Below, piece after piece: positions 45,814-54,301 of a DNA stretch of 64,000 nucleotides. Origin of the DNA: Nocardioides panaciterrulae (GTDB lineage: Bacteria; Actinomycetota; Actinomycetes; Propionibacteriales; Nocardioidaceae); the NCBI RefSeq assembly GCF_013409645.1, contig NZ_JACCBG010000001.1:1488001-1552000 (forward strand), written 5' to 3'. Positions within the stretch are counted from its first letter, which is position 1. Every line of letters starts with the position of its first letter. The notes below the pieces were generated by a model. That model saw only the letters and a program-made list of their open reading frames with translations, was not told where the DNA came from and searched no databases. A program made the position numbers and the translations under genes.

Positions 45814-46662
45814 TCAGGCGGTGACGAAGTCGATCAGCTCCTCGACCCGGCCGAGCAGCGCCGGGTCCAGGTCGGCGTAGGAGCGGACCCCGCCGAGGAT
45901 GTGCTTCCACGCCCGGGCGATGTCGGCCTGGTTGCGGTGCGGCCAGCCGAGCTGCTGGCAGGTGCCGGTCTTCCAGTCGATGTTGCGGGGCACGTCGGGC
46001 CACCGCGCGAAGCCGAGCCGCTGGGGCTTGACCGCCTGCCAGATGTCGATGAACGGGTGCCCCACGATCAGCACGTCCTTGCCGATCGGGGACTTCGCGA
46101 TGTTCTGGGCGATCCGGCTCTCCTTGGAGCCCCGGACCAGGTGGTCGACCAGCACGCCCACCCGGCGCTGCGGGCCCGGCTTGAAGTCGCGCAGGTGGTC
46201 GGCGAGGTCGTCGACCCCGCCGAGATACTCCACGACCACGCCCTCGATGCGCAGGTCGTCACCCCACACCCTCTCGACCAGCTCCGCGTCGTGCCGGCCC
46301 TCGACGAAGATCCGGCTGGCCCGGGCGACCCGTGCCTTGGCGCCGTGGACGGCGACCGACCCGGACGCGGTGCGCGTCGGCCTCGCGGGCGCGGCCGCGC
46401 GCACCGGGGCGGTCAGGATCACCGGCTTCCCCTCGAGCAGGAAGCCGGCACCGAGCGGGAAGGTGCGCCGCTTGTTGCGCCGGTCCTCGAGCGTCACCGT
46501 GTGCAGGTCGCGGTCCACTTCGACGATCTCGCCGACCCAGTCCGTGGTCACCTCCTCCACCACGGCCCCGATCTCGGCCGGGGTCTCGACGGCGCGGCCG
46601 CGCTTGGGCGCGCGCCAGTCGGTGGCGAGGACGTCGGAGCCGTAGCGGTCGCGAGAAGTCAC
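45814..46662 (-). CDS. DUF3097 family protein
   Basis: This 282-residue protein of the actinobacterial DUF3097 family has a small N-terminal beta-barrel-like segment (VVEEVTTDWVGEIVEVDRDLHTV, LEDRRNKRRTFPLG) and a C-terminal region with IFVEGRHDAELVERVWGDD, resembling a Toprim-like acidic EGxxD motif. It ends GRVEELIDFVTA. The function is not known, and the Toprim resemblance suggests a nucleic acid role (inference). TAGCGT lies 6 nt before GTG 46662. Confidence 0.82.
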   Translation of the reverse strand: MTSRDRYGSDVLATDWRAPKRGRAVETPAEIGAVVEEVTTDWVGEIVEVDRDLHTVTLEDRRNKRRTFPLGAGFLLEGKPVILTAPVRAAAPARPTRTASGSVAVHGAKARVARASRIFVEGRHDAELVERVWGDDLRIEGVVVEYLGGVDDLADHLRDFKPGPQRRVGVLVDHLVRGSKESRIAQNIAKSPIGKDVLIVGHPFIDIWQAVKPQRLGFARWPDVPRNIDWKTGTCQQLGWPHRNQADIARAWKHILGGVRSYADLDPALLGRVEELIDFVTA

Positions 46663-46668
46663 CGGACA

Positions 46669-46674
46669 ACGCTA
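46669..46674 (-). promoter_or_regulatory. Leaderless-type -10 box of the DUF3097 gene
   Basis: TAGCGT on the minus strand, 6 nt upstream of GTG 46662. Confidence 0.45.
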
Positions 46675-46727
46675 GGCGGGCGGCCGGCCCGGCACCGGCA
46701 GGACGCGCCGGGCCGGGCACCGGCCGG

Positions 46728-46946
46728 TCAGTCCTCCAGCTGCTCCTCGTCCCACTGCTCGGCGCCCTTGCCGCCGAGCACGTCGAGCTCGTCGGTGTCG
46801 ACGTCGTCCTCGAGGCCCTCCGCCAGCGGGTTGTCCTCGCCGGGTCGCACGTCGTCGGGGAGCTGGTCGTCGGTGACGCCCTGGGAGGCGCCCGCGGAGT
46901 CGCCCTGGGAGGGTTCGGTGTCGGGGTGGTTGCTGGAGTCCGTCAT
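46728..46946 (-). CDS. Small highly acidic protein, function unknown
   Basis: This 72-residue Asp/Glu-rich protein (MTDSSNHPDTEPSQGDSAG..., ending WDEEQLED) has no hydrophobic segment. Reading is supported by the leaderless -10 TAGCGT placed 8 nt before ATG 46946. A longer frame to 47009 would add a basic N-terminus unlike the rest. Probably intrinsically disordered. No family recognised. Confidence 0.6.
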   Translation of the reverse strand: MTDSSNHPDTEPSQGDSAGASQGVTDDQLPDDVRPGEDNPLAEGLEDDVDTDELDVLGGKGAEQWDEEQLED

Positions 46947-46954
46947 GCGAGGCG

Positions 46955-46960
46955 ACGCTA
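46955..46960 (-). promoter_or_regulatory. Leaderless-type -10 box of the small acidic protein gene
   Basis: TAGCGT on the minus strand, 8 nt upstream of ATG 46946. Confidence 0.4.
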
Positions 46961-47019
46961 GCCGTCCGGGCCCGGGAGTCAACACCGCCACGCGTGCCGG
47001 GAGCCGCACCCGTCCGGGA

Positions 47020-47901
47020 TCAGACGAGCGGCAACCGCTTCTGGCTGCGGGGCAGCTGCTCGTAGCCCCGTCGTACGGCGGTCTCCAGCCGCTCCCGCTC
47101 CCAGGGCCAGTCGGCCGCCTGCACCGCCTCCTCGACGGGTATGCCGCGGCCGGCCAGGTCGCGGATCGTCTCCGCGACGATCCCGAGCTCGCCCCGCTGC
47201 GTCTCCACGAAGTCGCGGTCGACGGGCAGCCCGTGCCCGGGGACCACCACGGTGGCGGGCGTGGTCAGCCCCAGCACGACGTCGAGCGTGAGCGGCCAGT
47301 CCATGGGCCACGCGTCGTCGTTCATCGACGGGGGTGCCGACTCCTCCACCAGGTCGCCCGCGAGCAGCACGTCGGCGTCCGGGACCCGGAGCACCAGGTC
47401 GCCGCTGGTGTGCCCGCGGCCGGGGTGCACGAGCTCGACCGCACGGTCGCCCAGGTCGACGACCCGGGCGCTGGAGAAGGTCTGGTCGGGCAGCACGATC
47501 TCGGTGGCGAGCACCTCGTCGCGGTGCGGGTCCTCACCCTCGTGGTCGCGGACCCGCTGCTTGAGCCGCTCGCCCCACCGCTCGAGCTCGTCGCGGGCGT
47601 TCTCGTGGGCGTGCACCGGGACCTCGCCGTACGCCTCGCGGAAGGTCGCGTTGCCGAAGGTGTGGTCGAAGTGCCAGTGGGTGTTGACGACGCCGACGAC
47701 CTCGCCCGCGCCCAGCCGGCGCACGTCGTGGAGGACCTCACGGGCCGCGGCGCCGGACCCGTGGGTGTCGACCACGAGCAGCCCGAGCGCGCCGCCGACC
47801 AGGGTGACGTTGACGTCGAACCAGGCGTAGCGGGCGACCCACACCCGGTCCGCCACCTCGCGGAAGCCCTCGCCGGTGTGGCTGTGGGTGTGTGCGGTCA
47901 T
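47020..47901 (-). CDS. Metallo-beta-lactamase-fold hydrolase
   Basis: This 293-residue MBL-fold protein has NTHWHFDHTFGN (HxHxDH), a later HPGRGHTSGDLVL with the third His, an Asp in LLAGDLVE and a final His in PGHGLPVD, so both metal sites are complete. It belongs to the quinoprotein relay/glyoxalase-like group and its substrate is unknown. TAGGGT lies 7 nt before ATG 47901. Its promoter overlaps the CIRCE element of the divergent hrcA, so HrcA may repress it too. Confidence 0.82.
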   Translation of the reverse strand: MTAHTHSHTGEGFREVADRVWVARYAWFDVNVTLVGGALGLLVVDTHGSGAAAREVLHDVRRLGAGEVVGVVNTHWHFDHTFGNATFREAYGEVPVHAHENARDELERWGERLKQRVRDHEGEDPHRDEVLATEIVLPDQTFSSARVVDLGDRAVELVHPGRGHTSGDLVLRVPDADVLLAGDLVEESAPPSMNDDAWPMDWPLTLDVVLGLTTPATVVVPGHGLPVDRDFVETQRGELGIVAETIRDLAGRGIPVEEAVQAADWPWERERLETAVRRGYEQLPRSQKRLPLV

Positions 47902-47908
47902 GCCGCCC

Positions 47909-47914
47909 ACCCTA
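47909..47914 (-). promoter_or_regulatory. Leaderless-type -10 box of the MBL-fold gene
   Basis: TAGGGT on the minus strand, 7 nt before ATG 47901 and 7 bp from the edge of CIRCE. Confidence 0.45.
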
Positions 47915-47920
47915 GTAGTC

Positions 47921-47947
47921 TTGGCACTCGGGATTGACGAGTGCCAA
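47921..47947. promoter_or_regulatory. CIRCE operator for HrcA
   Basis: TTGGCACTC and GAGTGCCAA form perfect 9-bp arms around a 9-nt centre, matching the CIRCE form TTAGCACTC-N9-GAGTGCTAA with one symmetric change. It lies 25 bp upstream of hrcA, the expected autoregulatory place. Confidence 0.92.
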
Positions 47948-47972
47948 CCGTGAGAACGTGAGAGGAGGCGGG

Positions 47973-48986
47973 ATGCAGGAGGAGCGCAGGCTCGCCGTGC
48001 TCCGCGCGATCGTCGAGGACTACGTCGCCACCGAGGAGCCGGTCGGCTCCCGGGCCCTGGTCGAGCGGCACCGTCTCGGCGTCTCGCCGGCGACGGTGCG
48101 CAACGACATGGCGGCGCTGGAGGAGGAGGGGTTCATCACCCAGCCGCACACCAGCGCCGGCCGGGTGCCCACCGACAAGGGCTACCGCCTCTTCGTCGAC
48201 CGGCTGAGCACGGTGAAGCCGATGACCCCGGCCGAGCGGCGGGCGATCGCGAGCTTCCTCGACGGCGCGGTCGACCTCGACGACGTGGTGAGCCGTTCGG
48301 TGCGGCTGCTCTCGCAGCTGACCCGTCAGGTCGCCATCGTGCAGTACCCGACCCTCTCGCGGTCCACGGTCCGCCATGTCGAGCTCGTCGCGCTCACCCC
48401 GAGCCGCCTGCTCGTCGTGCTGATCCTCAGCACCGGCCGGGTCGAGCAGCGACTGGTCGAGCTCGAGGCGCCGTTGACCGACGACGACCTCGCCGACCTG
48501 CGCAGCCTGGTCAACCGGGCCGCGACCGGCGAGGTGATCGCCGAGGCGGCCGCCGCGCTGCGCCGGGCGGTGCCGCCGGTCGACGGGGCCGCCACCGCGG
48601 CCGTGGTCGAGGCGCTGGTCGAGGCGATGTCCGACCACCGCTCCGACGAGCGGGTGGCGGTCGGCGGGGCCGCCAACCTGGCCAGGTACGGCGACAGCTT
48701 CGACTCCGCCGTACGCCCGCTGCTCGAGGCCCTCGAGGAGCACGTCGTGCTGCTCAAGCTGCTCGGCGAGGCCACCGTCGGCGGGACCGTCACCGTCCGC
48801 ATCGGCCACGAGGGCCCGTATCAGGAGCTGGCCTCCACCAGCGTCGTCGCCACCGGCTACGGACCGCGCGACGAGGCGCTGGCCACGCTCGGGATCGTCG
48901 GTCCCACCCGCATGGACTACCCGGGCACGATGGGGGCGGTGCGCGCGGTGGCGCGCTACGTCTCGCGCTTCCTCGACGAGGGCTGA
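47973..48986 (+). CDS. hrcA: Heat-inducible transcription repressor HrcA
   Basis: This 337-residue protein has an N-terminal winged-helix domain ([41 protein letters not shown]) and a C-terminal GAF-like region with [18 protein letters not shown]. HrcA represses groE/dnaK-type genes through CIRCE and needs GroEL to fold. ATG 47973 follows AGGAGGCGGG. Cotranscribed with dnaJ. CIRCE lies just upstream. Confidence 0.95.
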   Translation: MQEERRLAVLRAIVEDYVATEEPVGSRALVERHRLGVSPATVRNDMAALEEEGFITQPHTSAGRVPTDKGYRLFVDRLSTVKPMTPAERRAIASFLDGAVDLDDVVSRSVRLLSQLTRQVAIVQYPTLSRSTVRHVELVALTPSRLLVVLILSTGRVEQRLVELEAPLTDDDLADLRSLVNRAATGEVIAEAAAALRRAVPPVDGAATAAVVEALVEAMSDHRSDERVAVGGAANLARYGDSFDSAVRPLLEALEEHVVLLKLLGEATVGGTVTVRIGHEGPYQELASTSVVATGYGPRDEALATLGIVGPTRMDYPGTMGAVRAVARYVSRFLDEG

Positions 48987-49043
48987 CCCCCGCGGGCCCC
49001 GGCCCCCGACCAACCTCCCCACCCACCACCCGAAGGAACCGAC

Positions 49044-50219
49044 TTGAGTCAGGACCTGTACGACCTGCTCGGTGTCGACCGCGACGCGGACGCCGACGCC
49101 ATCAAGAAGGCCTACCGGCGACTCGCCCGGCAGCTGCACCCCGACGTCAACCCGGACCCGGAGACCCAGGAGCGGTTCAAGGAGGTCTCCCACGCCTACG
49201 AGGTGCTCTCCGACCCCCAGAAGCGCGCGGCCTACGACCGCGGCGGCGACCCGTTCGGCGGCATGGGCGGGGCCGGCTTCGGGCAGGGCGCGGGCTTCTC
49301 GTTCACCGACATCATGGACGCGTTCTTCGGCGGCGCCGCCGGCGGAGCCGCGGCCGGCCGGGGCCCTCGGCCGCGCACCAGGCGCGGCCAGGACGCGCTG
49401 ATCCGGCTCGACATCGACCTGGCCGAGGCGGCCTTCGGCGTCACCCGCGAGATCGCCGTCGACACCGCGACGCTGTGCGGCACCTGCCACGGCGAGGGCA
49501 CGGCGGCCGGCACCCACCCCGCGCCCTGCGAGACCTGCCATGGCGCCGGCGAGGTGGCCCACGTGCAGCGCTCGTTCCTCGGCGAGATCCGCACGCTGCG
49601 CCCCTGCGCCGCCTGTCGCGGCTACGGCACGATCATCCCCGAGCCGTGCCGGGAGTGCTCCGGCGACGGCCGGGTCCGCTCGCGGCGGACCATCACGGTC
49701 AAGATCCCGGCCGGTGTCGACAACGGCACCCGGGTCCAGCTCGCCGAGCAGGGCGAGGTCGGTCCCGGTGGCGGGCCGGCCGGCGACCTCTACGTCGAGA
49801 TCCAGGTGGCCCGGCACGAGACCTTCACGCGCCACGGCAGCGACCTGCACTGCACGGTGACGGTGCCGATGACCGCGGCGGCGCTCGGCACCACCCTGAC
49901 GCTGCCGACGCTCGAGGCCGACGTCGAGCAGGGCGCGGACTCCGGGGTCGAGACCAGCTTCGAGCTCGAGATCCGGCCCGGCACCCAGTCCGGCACCGAG
50001 CAGGTGCTGCGCGGGCGCGGGGTGCCCGGCCTGCGCGGCGGCCGCGGGGACCTGGTCGTCTCGGTCGTGGTCGAGACGCCCAGCCGCCTCGACGAGCGCC
50101 AGGAGGAGCTGCTGCGCGAGCTGGCCGCGATCCGTGGCGAGGAGCAGCCGACGGGGCAGGTGCAGGCCGCGAGCAAGTCGTTCTTCGGTCGCCTGCGCGA
50201 CGCGTTCAACGAGCACTGA
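49044..50219 (+). CDS. dnaJ: Chaperone DnaJ (DnaJ2 type)
   Basis: This 391-residue full-length DnaJ has a J-domain with HPD at LHPDVN, a Gly/Phe-rich region (about 68-95), four CxxCxGxG zinc repeats ([32 protein letters not shown]) and C-terminal substrate domains. It starts at TTG 49044 with AAGGA six bases upstream. Location behind hrcA marks it as the second actinobacterial DnaJ, separate from the dnaK operon copy. It stimulates DnaK ATPase and presents unfolded clients. Confidence 0.95.
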   Translation: MSQDLYDLLGVDRDADADAIKKAYRRLARQLHPDVNPDPETQERFKEVSHAYEVLSDPQKRAAYDRGGDPFGGMGGAGFGQGAGFSFTDIMDAFFGGAAGGAAAGRGPRPRTRRGQDALIRLDIDLAEAAFGVTREIAVDTATLCGTCHGEGTAAGTHPAPCETCHGAGEVAHVQRSFLGEIRTLRPCAACRGYGTIIPEPCRECSGDGRVRSRRTITVKIPAGVDNGTRVQLAEQGEVGPGGGPAGDLYVEIQVARHETFTRHGSDLHCTVTVPMTAAALGTTLTLPTLEADVEQGADSGVETSFELEIRPGTQSGTEQVLRGRGVPGLRGGRGDLVVSVVVETPSRLDERQEELLRELAAIRGEEQPTGQVQAASKSFFGRLRDAFNEH

Positions 50220-50233
50220 CGGGCGGCGCGCGG

Positions 50234-50974
50234 ATGTCGCTGCCGGTCCACGCCGTGCCGTCCCTGGACGGCGCCGCCACCGGGTCGGTGGTGGAGGTCG
50301 CCGGCGACGAGGCCCACCACGCGGTCGCCGTACGCCGGCTGCGCGTGGGCGAGCGGGTGGTGCTGACCGACGGCGCCGGCCGGTCGGTGACCGGCGCGGT
50401 CACCACCACCGGCAAGCGGGTCTTCACGGTCGAGGTCGCCGAGGTCGCCGACGTCCCCGCGCCGGAGCCCGAGCTGGTGGTGGTGCAGGCGCTGCCCAAG
50501 GGCGACCGGGGCGAGCTGGCCGTCGAGGTGCTGACCGAGGTGGGGGTCGCCCGGATCGTGCCGTGGGCGGCCGCCCGGTCGGTGGCGGTGTGGAAGGGCG
50601 AGCGCGCCGTGAAGTCGCAGGCGAAGTGGGCCGGCACCGCCCGCGAGGCCGCCAAGCAGTCCCGCCGCTCCTGGTTCCCGGAGGTCTCGCCGCTGGCGAC
50701 GACCGCCGACGTGTCGGCCCTGGCTGGCGCGGCCGACCTCGCGGTGGTGCTGCACGAGGACGCCAGCGAGCCGCTCGCCGCGGTGGAGGTCCCGCCGCAC
50801 GGCCGGATCGTGGTCGTCGTGGGTCCCGAGGGCGGGCTCACCGACGAGGAGGTGGCCTCGTTCCTCGCCGCCGGCGCCCGCTCGGTGCGGCTCGGCGCGG
50901 AGGTGCTGCGCACCTCCACCGCCGGCGTCGCCGCCTGCGCTGTGCTGCTCGCGCGCACCCCCCGCTGGCGCTGA
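50234..50974 (+). CDS. rsmE: 16S rRNA (uracil1498-N3)-methyltransferase
   Basis: This 246-residue SPOUT-class methyltransferase has an N-terminal PUA-like domain (GDEAHHAVAVRRLRVGE) and SAM-binding knot GPEGGLTDEEV and LRTSTAGVAA. It methylates U1498 of 16S rRNA. ATG 50234 lies 14 bases after dnaJ in the conserved hrcA-dnaJ-rsmE unit. Confidence 0.93.
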   Translation: MSLPVHAVPSLDGAATGSVVEVAGDEAHHAVAVRRLRVGERVVLTDGAGRSVTGAVTTTGKRVFTVEVAEVADVPAPEPELVVVQALPKGDRGELAVEVLTEVGVARIVPWAAARSVAVWKGERAVKSQAKWAGTAREAAKQSRRSWFPEVSPLATTADVSALAGAADLAVVLHEDASEPLAAVEVPPHGRIVVVVGPEGGLTDEEVASFLAAGARSVRLGAEVLRTSTAGVAACAVLLARTPRWR

Positions 50975-51026
50975 GCGGACCTCCACCGGCGCCGGGGCGG
51001 CTCGCTGCGCCCGGCCGGGCCGGGGG

Positions 51027-52148
51027 CTACCGCACCGTGATCGTCCGGGTGTCGACGTAGGGCCCGTTGCCCTCGCCGGCCGACGGGTCGTCGGTCATCG
51101 CGACGAAGGTGTACTCGCCGGGAGCGAGGTCGCTGACGTCGATCTCGGCCTTCCACGGGTAGAGCTTGTCCATCCAGCCCTCGGCGGTGGTGAACCCCTT
51201 CTTCACGACCTGGTCGCCCTGCCGGATCTGCCACGGCACGTTGGCCTCGAACGAGCTGGCCACCCCGGTGGCGGTGAGGGTCCCGTGCACGGTGGCCCCC
51301 TCGGCCGGATCGCTGATGCTGATCAGCGACAGCACCTCGAGCGGGTCGCCCCCGGCGACCGGCTGGCCGGTGTCCACGCCCAGCACCCGGTCGGCCGGCT
51401 GCTCGTTGACGAGGAACCGCACGGGGGCGCGCGTCTGCAGGGCGGCCTGCGCGGTGTAGACGACCTGCTGCAGGGCCAGCCGGGCCTCGGCGTCGGTCAT
51501 CGCGTCGGGCCGGTCCATGATCGCGTTCTCGCCCACCAGGTCGACCGTGATCGCGTCACCGTCGAGGCTCACCTGCTGGGTGGAGGCGTTGTCGGGCCAC
51601 AACGAGGAGTAGTCCGGGTCGTGCGGGCCCGAGGTCCGGGCCAGGGCGGCGTTCACGGCCTCGGTGGGCAGGTCACCGTCGGCGCGGACCGACGTGAACT
51701 CCCGGAAGAGTCGCGGCCCCGAGGGCGTGTCCCCGGCGAGGTAGGTCGCGACGGCCGCCGTCGCCGCGGGTGAGGCCGCGGGGGAGGCGGACTCCGCGGT
51801 GGTCTCCTCGGCGGCCGGCGTCGGGTCCGTGGTGGCCGGGGCGGTGCGGTGGCGGTGGTGGGTGGCGGCCGCGGGGGCGGGCTGCTGGTCGCCGCCGGTC
51901 AGGCCGAGCTGGTCGCCGGCGACGGCGATCGCGACCACCACCGCGGCCACGGCGACGACGGCACCACCGACGGCGTAGCTCCAGGGACGACGTGCGGGCA
52001 TGGGGGTCACCTTCGTTCGGTTGCGGATGGAGTCGAGCGCGTCGCGCGGCTCGACGTCGGAGACGGCGTCGTCCAGCAGGTCGGACAGCCGGACCCGGTC
52101 GCCCGGTGGCTCGTCGTCGGCGGGCTCGGTGCGGGGTCGGTCGCTCAC
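51027..52148 (-). CDS. Membrane-anchored GerMN/Gmad2 protein paired with an ECF sigma factor
   Basis: This 373-residue protein has a 55-residue acidic cytoplasmic N-terminus (LSDLLDDAVSDVEPRDALDSI), one membrane helix (about 57-80), a Pro/Ala/Thr linker, a GerMN-like domain (PVRFLVNEQPADRVLG) and a C-terminal Gmad2 immunoglobulin-like domain (FEANVPWQIRQGDQVVKKGF). GTG overlaps the stop of the sigma gene (GTGA). The single-helix topology and pairing suggest it could act as or with an anti-sigma factor, but it lacks a recognisable zinc anti-sigma motif. Role unproven. Confidence 0.8.
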   Translation of the reverse strand: MSDRPRTEPADDEPPGDRVRLSDLLDDAVSDVEPRDALDSIRNRTKVTPMPARRPWSYAVGGAVVAVAAVVVAIAVAGDQLGLTGGDQQPAPAAATHHRHRTAPATTDPTPAAEETTAESASPAASPAATAAVATYLAGDTPSGPRLFREFTSVRADGDLPTEAVNAALARTSGPHDPDYSSLWPDNASTQQVSLDGDAITVDLVGENAIMDRPDAMTDAEARLALQQVVYTAQAALQTRAPVRFLVNEQPADRVLGVDTGQPVAGGDPLEVLSLISISDPAEGATVHGTLTATGVASSFEANVPWQIRQGDQVVKKGFTTAEGWMDKLYPWKAEIDVSDLAPGEYTFVAMTDDPSAGEGNGPYVDTRTITVR

Positions 52149-52702
52149 GGCCGTTCCTCCCAGTGGTCGTGGAGCACGGCGCGCAGGGACGCCAGGCCAC
52201 GCGAGGCGTGGCTCTTGACGGCCCCGCGGCTGATCCCCAGGGCGGTGGAGATCTCGGCCTCGGACAGGTCGAGGTAGTAGCGCAGGGTGACCACCTCGCG
52301 CTGCCGCTGCGGCAGGTCGCGCAGCGCCTCGAGCACCGCCGCGCGCCGGGTGCCGGCCACGGCGGCCTCGTCGGCCCCGGGCACGGTGGCCGGCGCGGTC
52401 CGGCGTACGGCGTGCTTCGCGACCACGACCCGGTGCCGCAGCGCCGAGCGGGAGCCGTTCACCACCGCCTGGCGCAGGTAGGCCAGGGCCCGGTCGGGGT
52501 CACGCAGCCGCGACCAGTGCCCGTGGACCGCGACGAACGCGTCCTGCACGACCTCCTCGGCGGTGGGCAGGTCGTGCACCAGCAGCACCGAGAGGCGGAC
52601 CAGCCGGCGCCAGTGCGCGGCGTAGAGCTGCTCGAGCGCCTCGTCGGCGGTCCAGCGCGCGGCGACCGCGTCTAGGGCGCGGGAGCCCGGCGACGGGCTC
52701 AT
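52145..52702 (-). CDS. ECF sigma factor (SigE family)
   Basis: This 185-residue ECF sigma factor has region 2 (LYAAHWRRLVRLSVLLVHDLPTAEEVVQDAFVAVHG) and region 4 (LRDLPQRQREVVTLRYYLDLSEAEISTALGISRGAVKSH), without extra domains. ATG 52702 is chosen because a leaderless 14-codon ORF ends with TGA overlapping it (ATGA). GTG 52753 would overlap the -10. Its stop overlaps the Gmad2 gene, so sigma and membrane partner are made together. Confidence 0.85.
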   Translation of the reverse strand: MSPSPGSRALDAVAARWTADEALEQLYAAHWRRLVRLSVLLVHDLPTAEEVVQDAFVAVHGHWSRLRDPDRALAYLRQAVVNGSRSALRHRVVVAKHAVRRTAPATVPGADEAAVAGTRRAAVLEALRDLPQRQREVVTLRYYLDLSEAEISTALGISRGAVKSHASRGLASLRAVLHDHWEERP

Positions 52703-52743
52703 CGCGGCCCGCCGCCCGGGGGACACGCGTGCCGCCGTCGCAT
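52699..52743 (-). CDS. 14-codon leaderless upstream ORF of the ECF sigma gene
   Basis: ATG 52743 lies 8 nt after TAGCGT and opens a frame MRRRHACPPGGGPR. Its TGA overlaps the sigma ATG by 4 bases (ATGA). The sigma gene has no good ribosome site, so coupled reinitiation from this ORF is a reasonable way to translate it. Peptide function is not implied. Confirmation needs ribosome profiling or conservation. Confidence 0.5.
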   Translation of the reverse strand: MRRRHACPPGGGPR

Positions 52744-52751
52744 AACTGGTC

Positions 52752-52757
52752 ACGCTA
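52752..52757 (-). promoter_or_regulatory. -10 box of the sigma-factor transcript
   Basis: TAGCGT on the minus strand, 8 nt before the short upstream ORF. No typical ECF GGAAC -35 is evident. Confidence 0.4.
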
Positions 52758-52860
52758 GTCCCACGCGCACCAGCCTCCGGTGGTTTACACGCGGACGGCA
52801 CGAGTTTCCTCCGGTCCGCTTCCGGCCCCGTGCCAGCATGGCCCCGACGAGAGGAGACCC

Positions 52861-53208
52861 ATGGCTGCCGCACCCGACTGCCTGTTCTGCAGGATCGTCG
52901 CGGGCGACCTGCCCGCCGAGGTCGTGCACACCACCGACCGAGCGGTCGCGTTCCGCGACATCAACGCCCAGGCCCCCACCCACGTGCTCGTGGTGCCGCG
53001 CGCGCACTACGCCAACGCCGCGGAGCTGGCGCACGCCGACCCCGAGTCGGCCGCCGAGCTGGTCCGGGTGGCCGCCGAGGTCGCCACGACCGAGGGTCAC
53101 GACGACTACCGGCTGGTCTTCAACACCGGGGAGGGCGTCGGGCAGACGGTGTTCCACGCCCACCTGCACCTGCTGGCCGGCCGATCGATGACCTGGCCGC
53201 CGGGCTGA
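52861..53208 (+). CDS. HIT-family nucleotide hydrolase/transferase
   Basis: This 115-residue HIT protein opens CLFCRIVAGDLPAEVVHTT (Hint/PKCI group) and has the triad VFHAHLHLLAGR (HxHxHxx). Hint proteins hydrolyse AMP-lysine or adenosine phosphoramidates. AGGAG lies 4-5 nt before ATG 52861. Single gene, facing the secreted protein gene by 3 bases. Confidence 0.9.
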   Translation: MAAAPDCLFCRIVAGDLPAEVVHTTDRAVAFRDINAQAPTHVLVVPRAHYANAAELAHADPESAAELVRVAAEVATTEGHDDYRLVFNTGEGVGQTVFHAHLHLLAGRSMTWPPG

Positions 53209-53211
53209 TCC

Positions 53212-53829
53212 TCAGCCCGACGGGGCCGCGAGCCACCGGGTGTACGCCGGCCCCGGCGGCCCGTCGTCGTGCGGGTTGTCCGCCAGCGTGCTCATCGGGC
53301 GCCAGTAGTAGGCGCTGAGCGCGACCCGGACCCGGTCGGGCGTGCCCAGGCACCCGCGCGGGATGCCGACCACGACCCGGTCGGCCGGGTAGTCCACGCG
53401 GTGGTGCAGCCCCGGGCAGGCGCGCACCCGCTCGTGCCGGTCCAGCAACCGGTCCGTGCCCGCCCAGCCGTCCGGCGCCGTGGAGACGATCGCCCGCCGG
53501 AACGTCTCGGGAGTGCGGACGCGGACCTGGAACTCCTGGGGGCGTACCCGGCGCAGGTCCACGAACCGCATCGTGACCCGGACCTCGTGCGCCCGGTGGG
53601 CGGCCGTGGCGCCGGTGAGGTCGACCTCGGGCTTCGTGCCGAAGAAGTGCCAGGTGTCCTCGCCCGGGCCGATCCGCCAGACGTCACCGGTGCCGTCGAC
53701 CAGCACCACGCGGGAGACCCGGGCCGGCGCGGCCTGCGCCCCCGGTTGCCCAACGAACGGCCCGGCGAATGGCCCCACCAATGACATGGCCAGCAGGCTG
53801 CCGACCAGCAGCGCGAGCAACCTGGTCAC
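53212..53829 (-). CDS. Secreted protein of unknown function
   Basis: This 205-residue protein has an N-terminal signal peptide (about residues 1-35, ending AQAAPA). The mature part is Arg-rich and starts VSRVVLVDGTGDVWRI. It contains two Cys (CPGLHH, CLGTP) that could form a disulphide. No family recognised. GTG 53829 has GGGAGG five bases upstream, and a longer frame to 53865 lacks that support. Confidence 0.65.
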   Translation of the reverse strand: MTRLLALLVGSLLAMSLVGPFAGPFVGQPGAQAAPARVSRVVLVDGTGDVWRIGPGEDTWHFFGTKPEVDLTGATAAHRAHEVRVTMRFVDLRRVRPQEFQVRVRTPETFRRAIVSTAPDGWAGTDRLLDRHERVRACPGLHHRVDYPADRVVVGIPRGCLGTPDRVRVALSAYYWRPMSTLADNPHDDGPPGPAYTRWLAAPSG

Positions 53830-53899
53830 GCGGACCTCCCGGGGACGGCTGCCTCCACGGTCCACGAGCGCCCGCGGGCCCGTCAGGGGCGAAGGTCCG

Positions 53900-54169
53900 T
53901 CACCCCGGCAGGACCTCCAGCACCAGCCGCAGCACGTAGAACACGACCGGCAGGCCGAAGACCGCGAGCATCACCCAGGCGGTGAGCCGGTGCAGGGGCT
54001 TGCGGGAGTCCAGCGAGCCGGCGAAGTCCAGCAGAGCTCCGTCCGGCACGTGGTGGGTGAGCCCCATCCGGTGGGCGTCCGGGGGCAGGTGCTGGCCCGC
54101 CTCCCACGCCGGCGCGGTGTCGTCGTCGTGGTCGTCGTGGTCGTCGAGGTCGTCGTACCCCTCCCGCAT
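53900..54169 (-). CDS. Small single-helix membrane protein
   Basis: This 89-residue protein has an acidic Asp/His N-terminus (DDLDDHDDHDDDTA) and a C-terminal hydrophobic helix (WVMLAVFGLPVVFYVLRLVL, about 65-86). TACCGT lies 6 nt before ATG 54169, so it is probably leaderless. The DNA for the Asp/His stretch is a short gtcgtc repeat. No family recognised. Confidence 0.6.
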   Translation of the reverse strand: MREGYDDLDDHDDHDDDTAPAWEAGQHLPPDAHRMGLTHHVPDGALLDFAGSLDSRKPLHRLTAWVMLAVFGLPVVFYVLRLVLEVLPG

Positions 54170-54175
54170 GGACCC

Positions 54176-54181
54176 ACGGTA
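54176..54181 (-). promoter_or_regulatory. Leaderless-type -10 box of the single-helix protein gene
   Basis: TACCGT on the minus strand, 6 nt upstream of ATG 54169. Confidence 0.4.
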
Positions 54182-54301
54182 GGCCAGATCCGAGGACCGG
54201 CACCCGGATCGGCCAATCCGGTGACGCCGCGGCTCCGAACACATGCTGCACGCCAACAATCCCGACCGCCCGCAGGGGCGAGGAGCAGGAGAAGGATCCG
54301 C

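Noticed and set aside
47898..50216. 772-codon minus-strand frame over hrcA and dnaJ
   Set aside because: It is antisense to two certain genes and is low-complexity His/Arg/Gly/Ala sequence.
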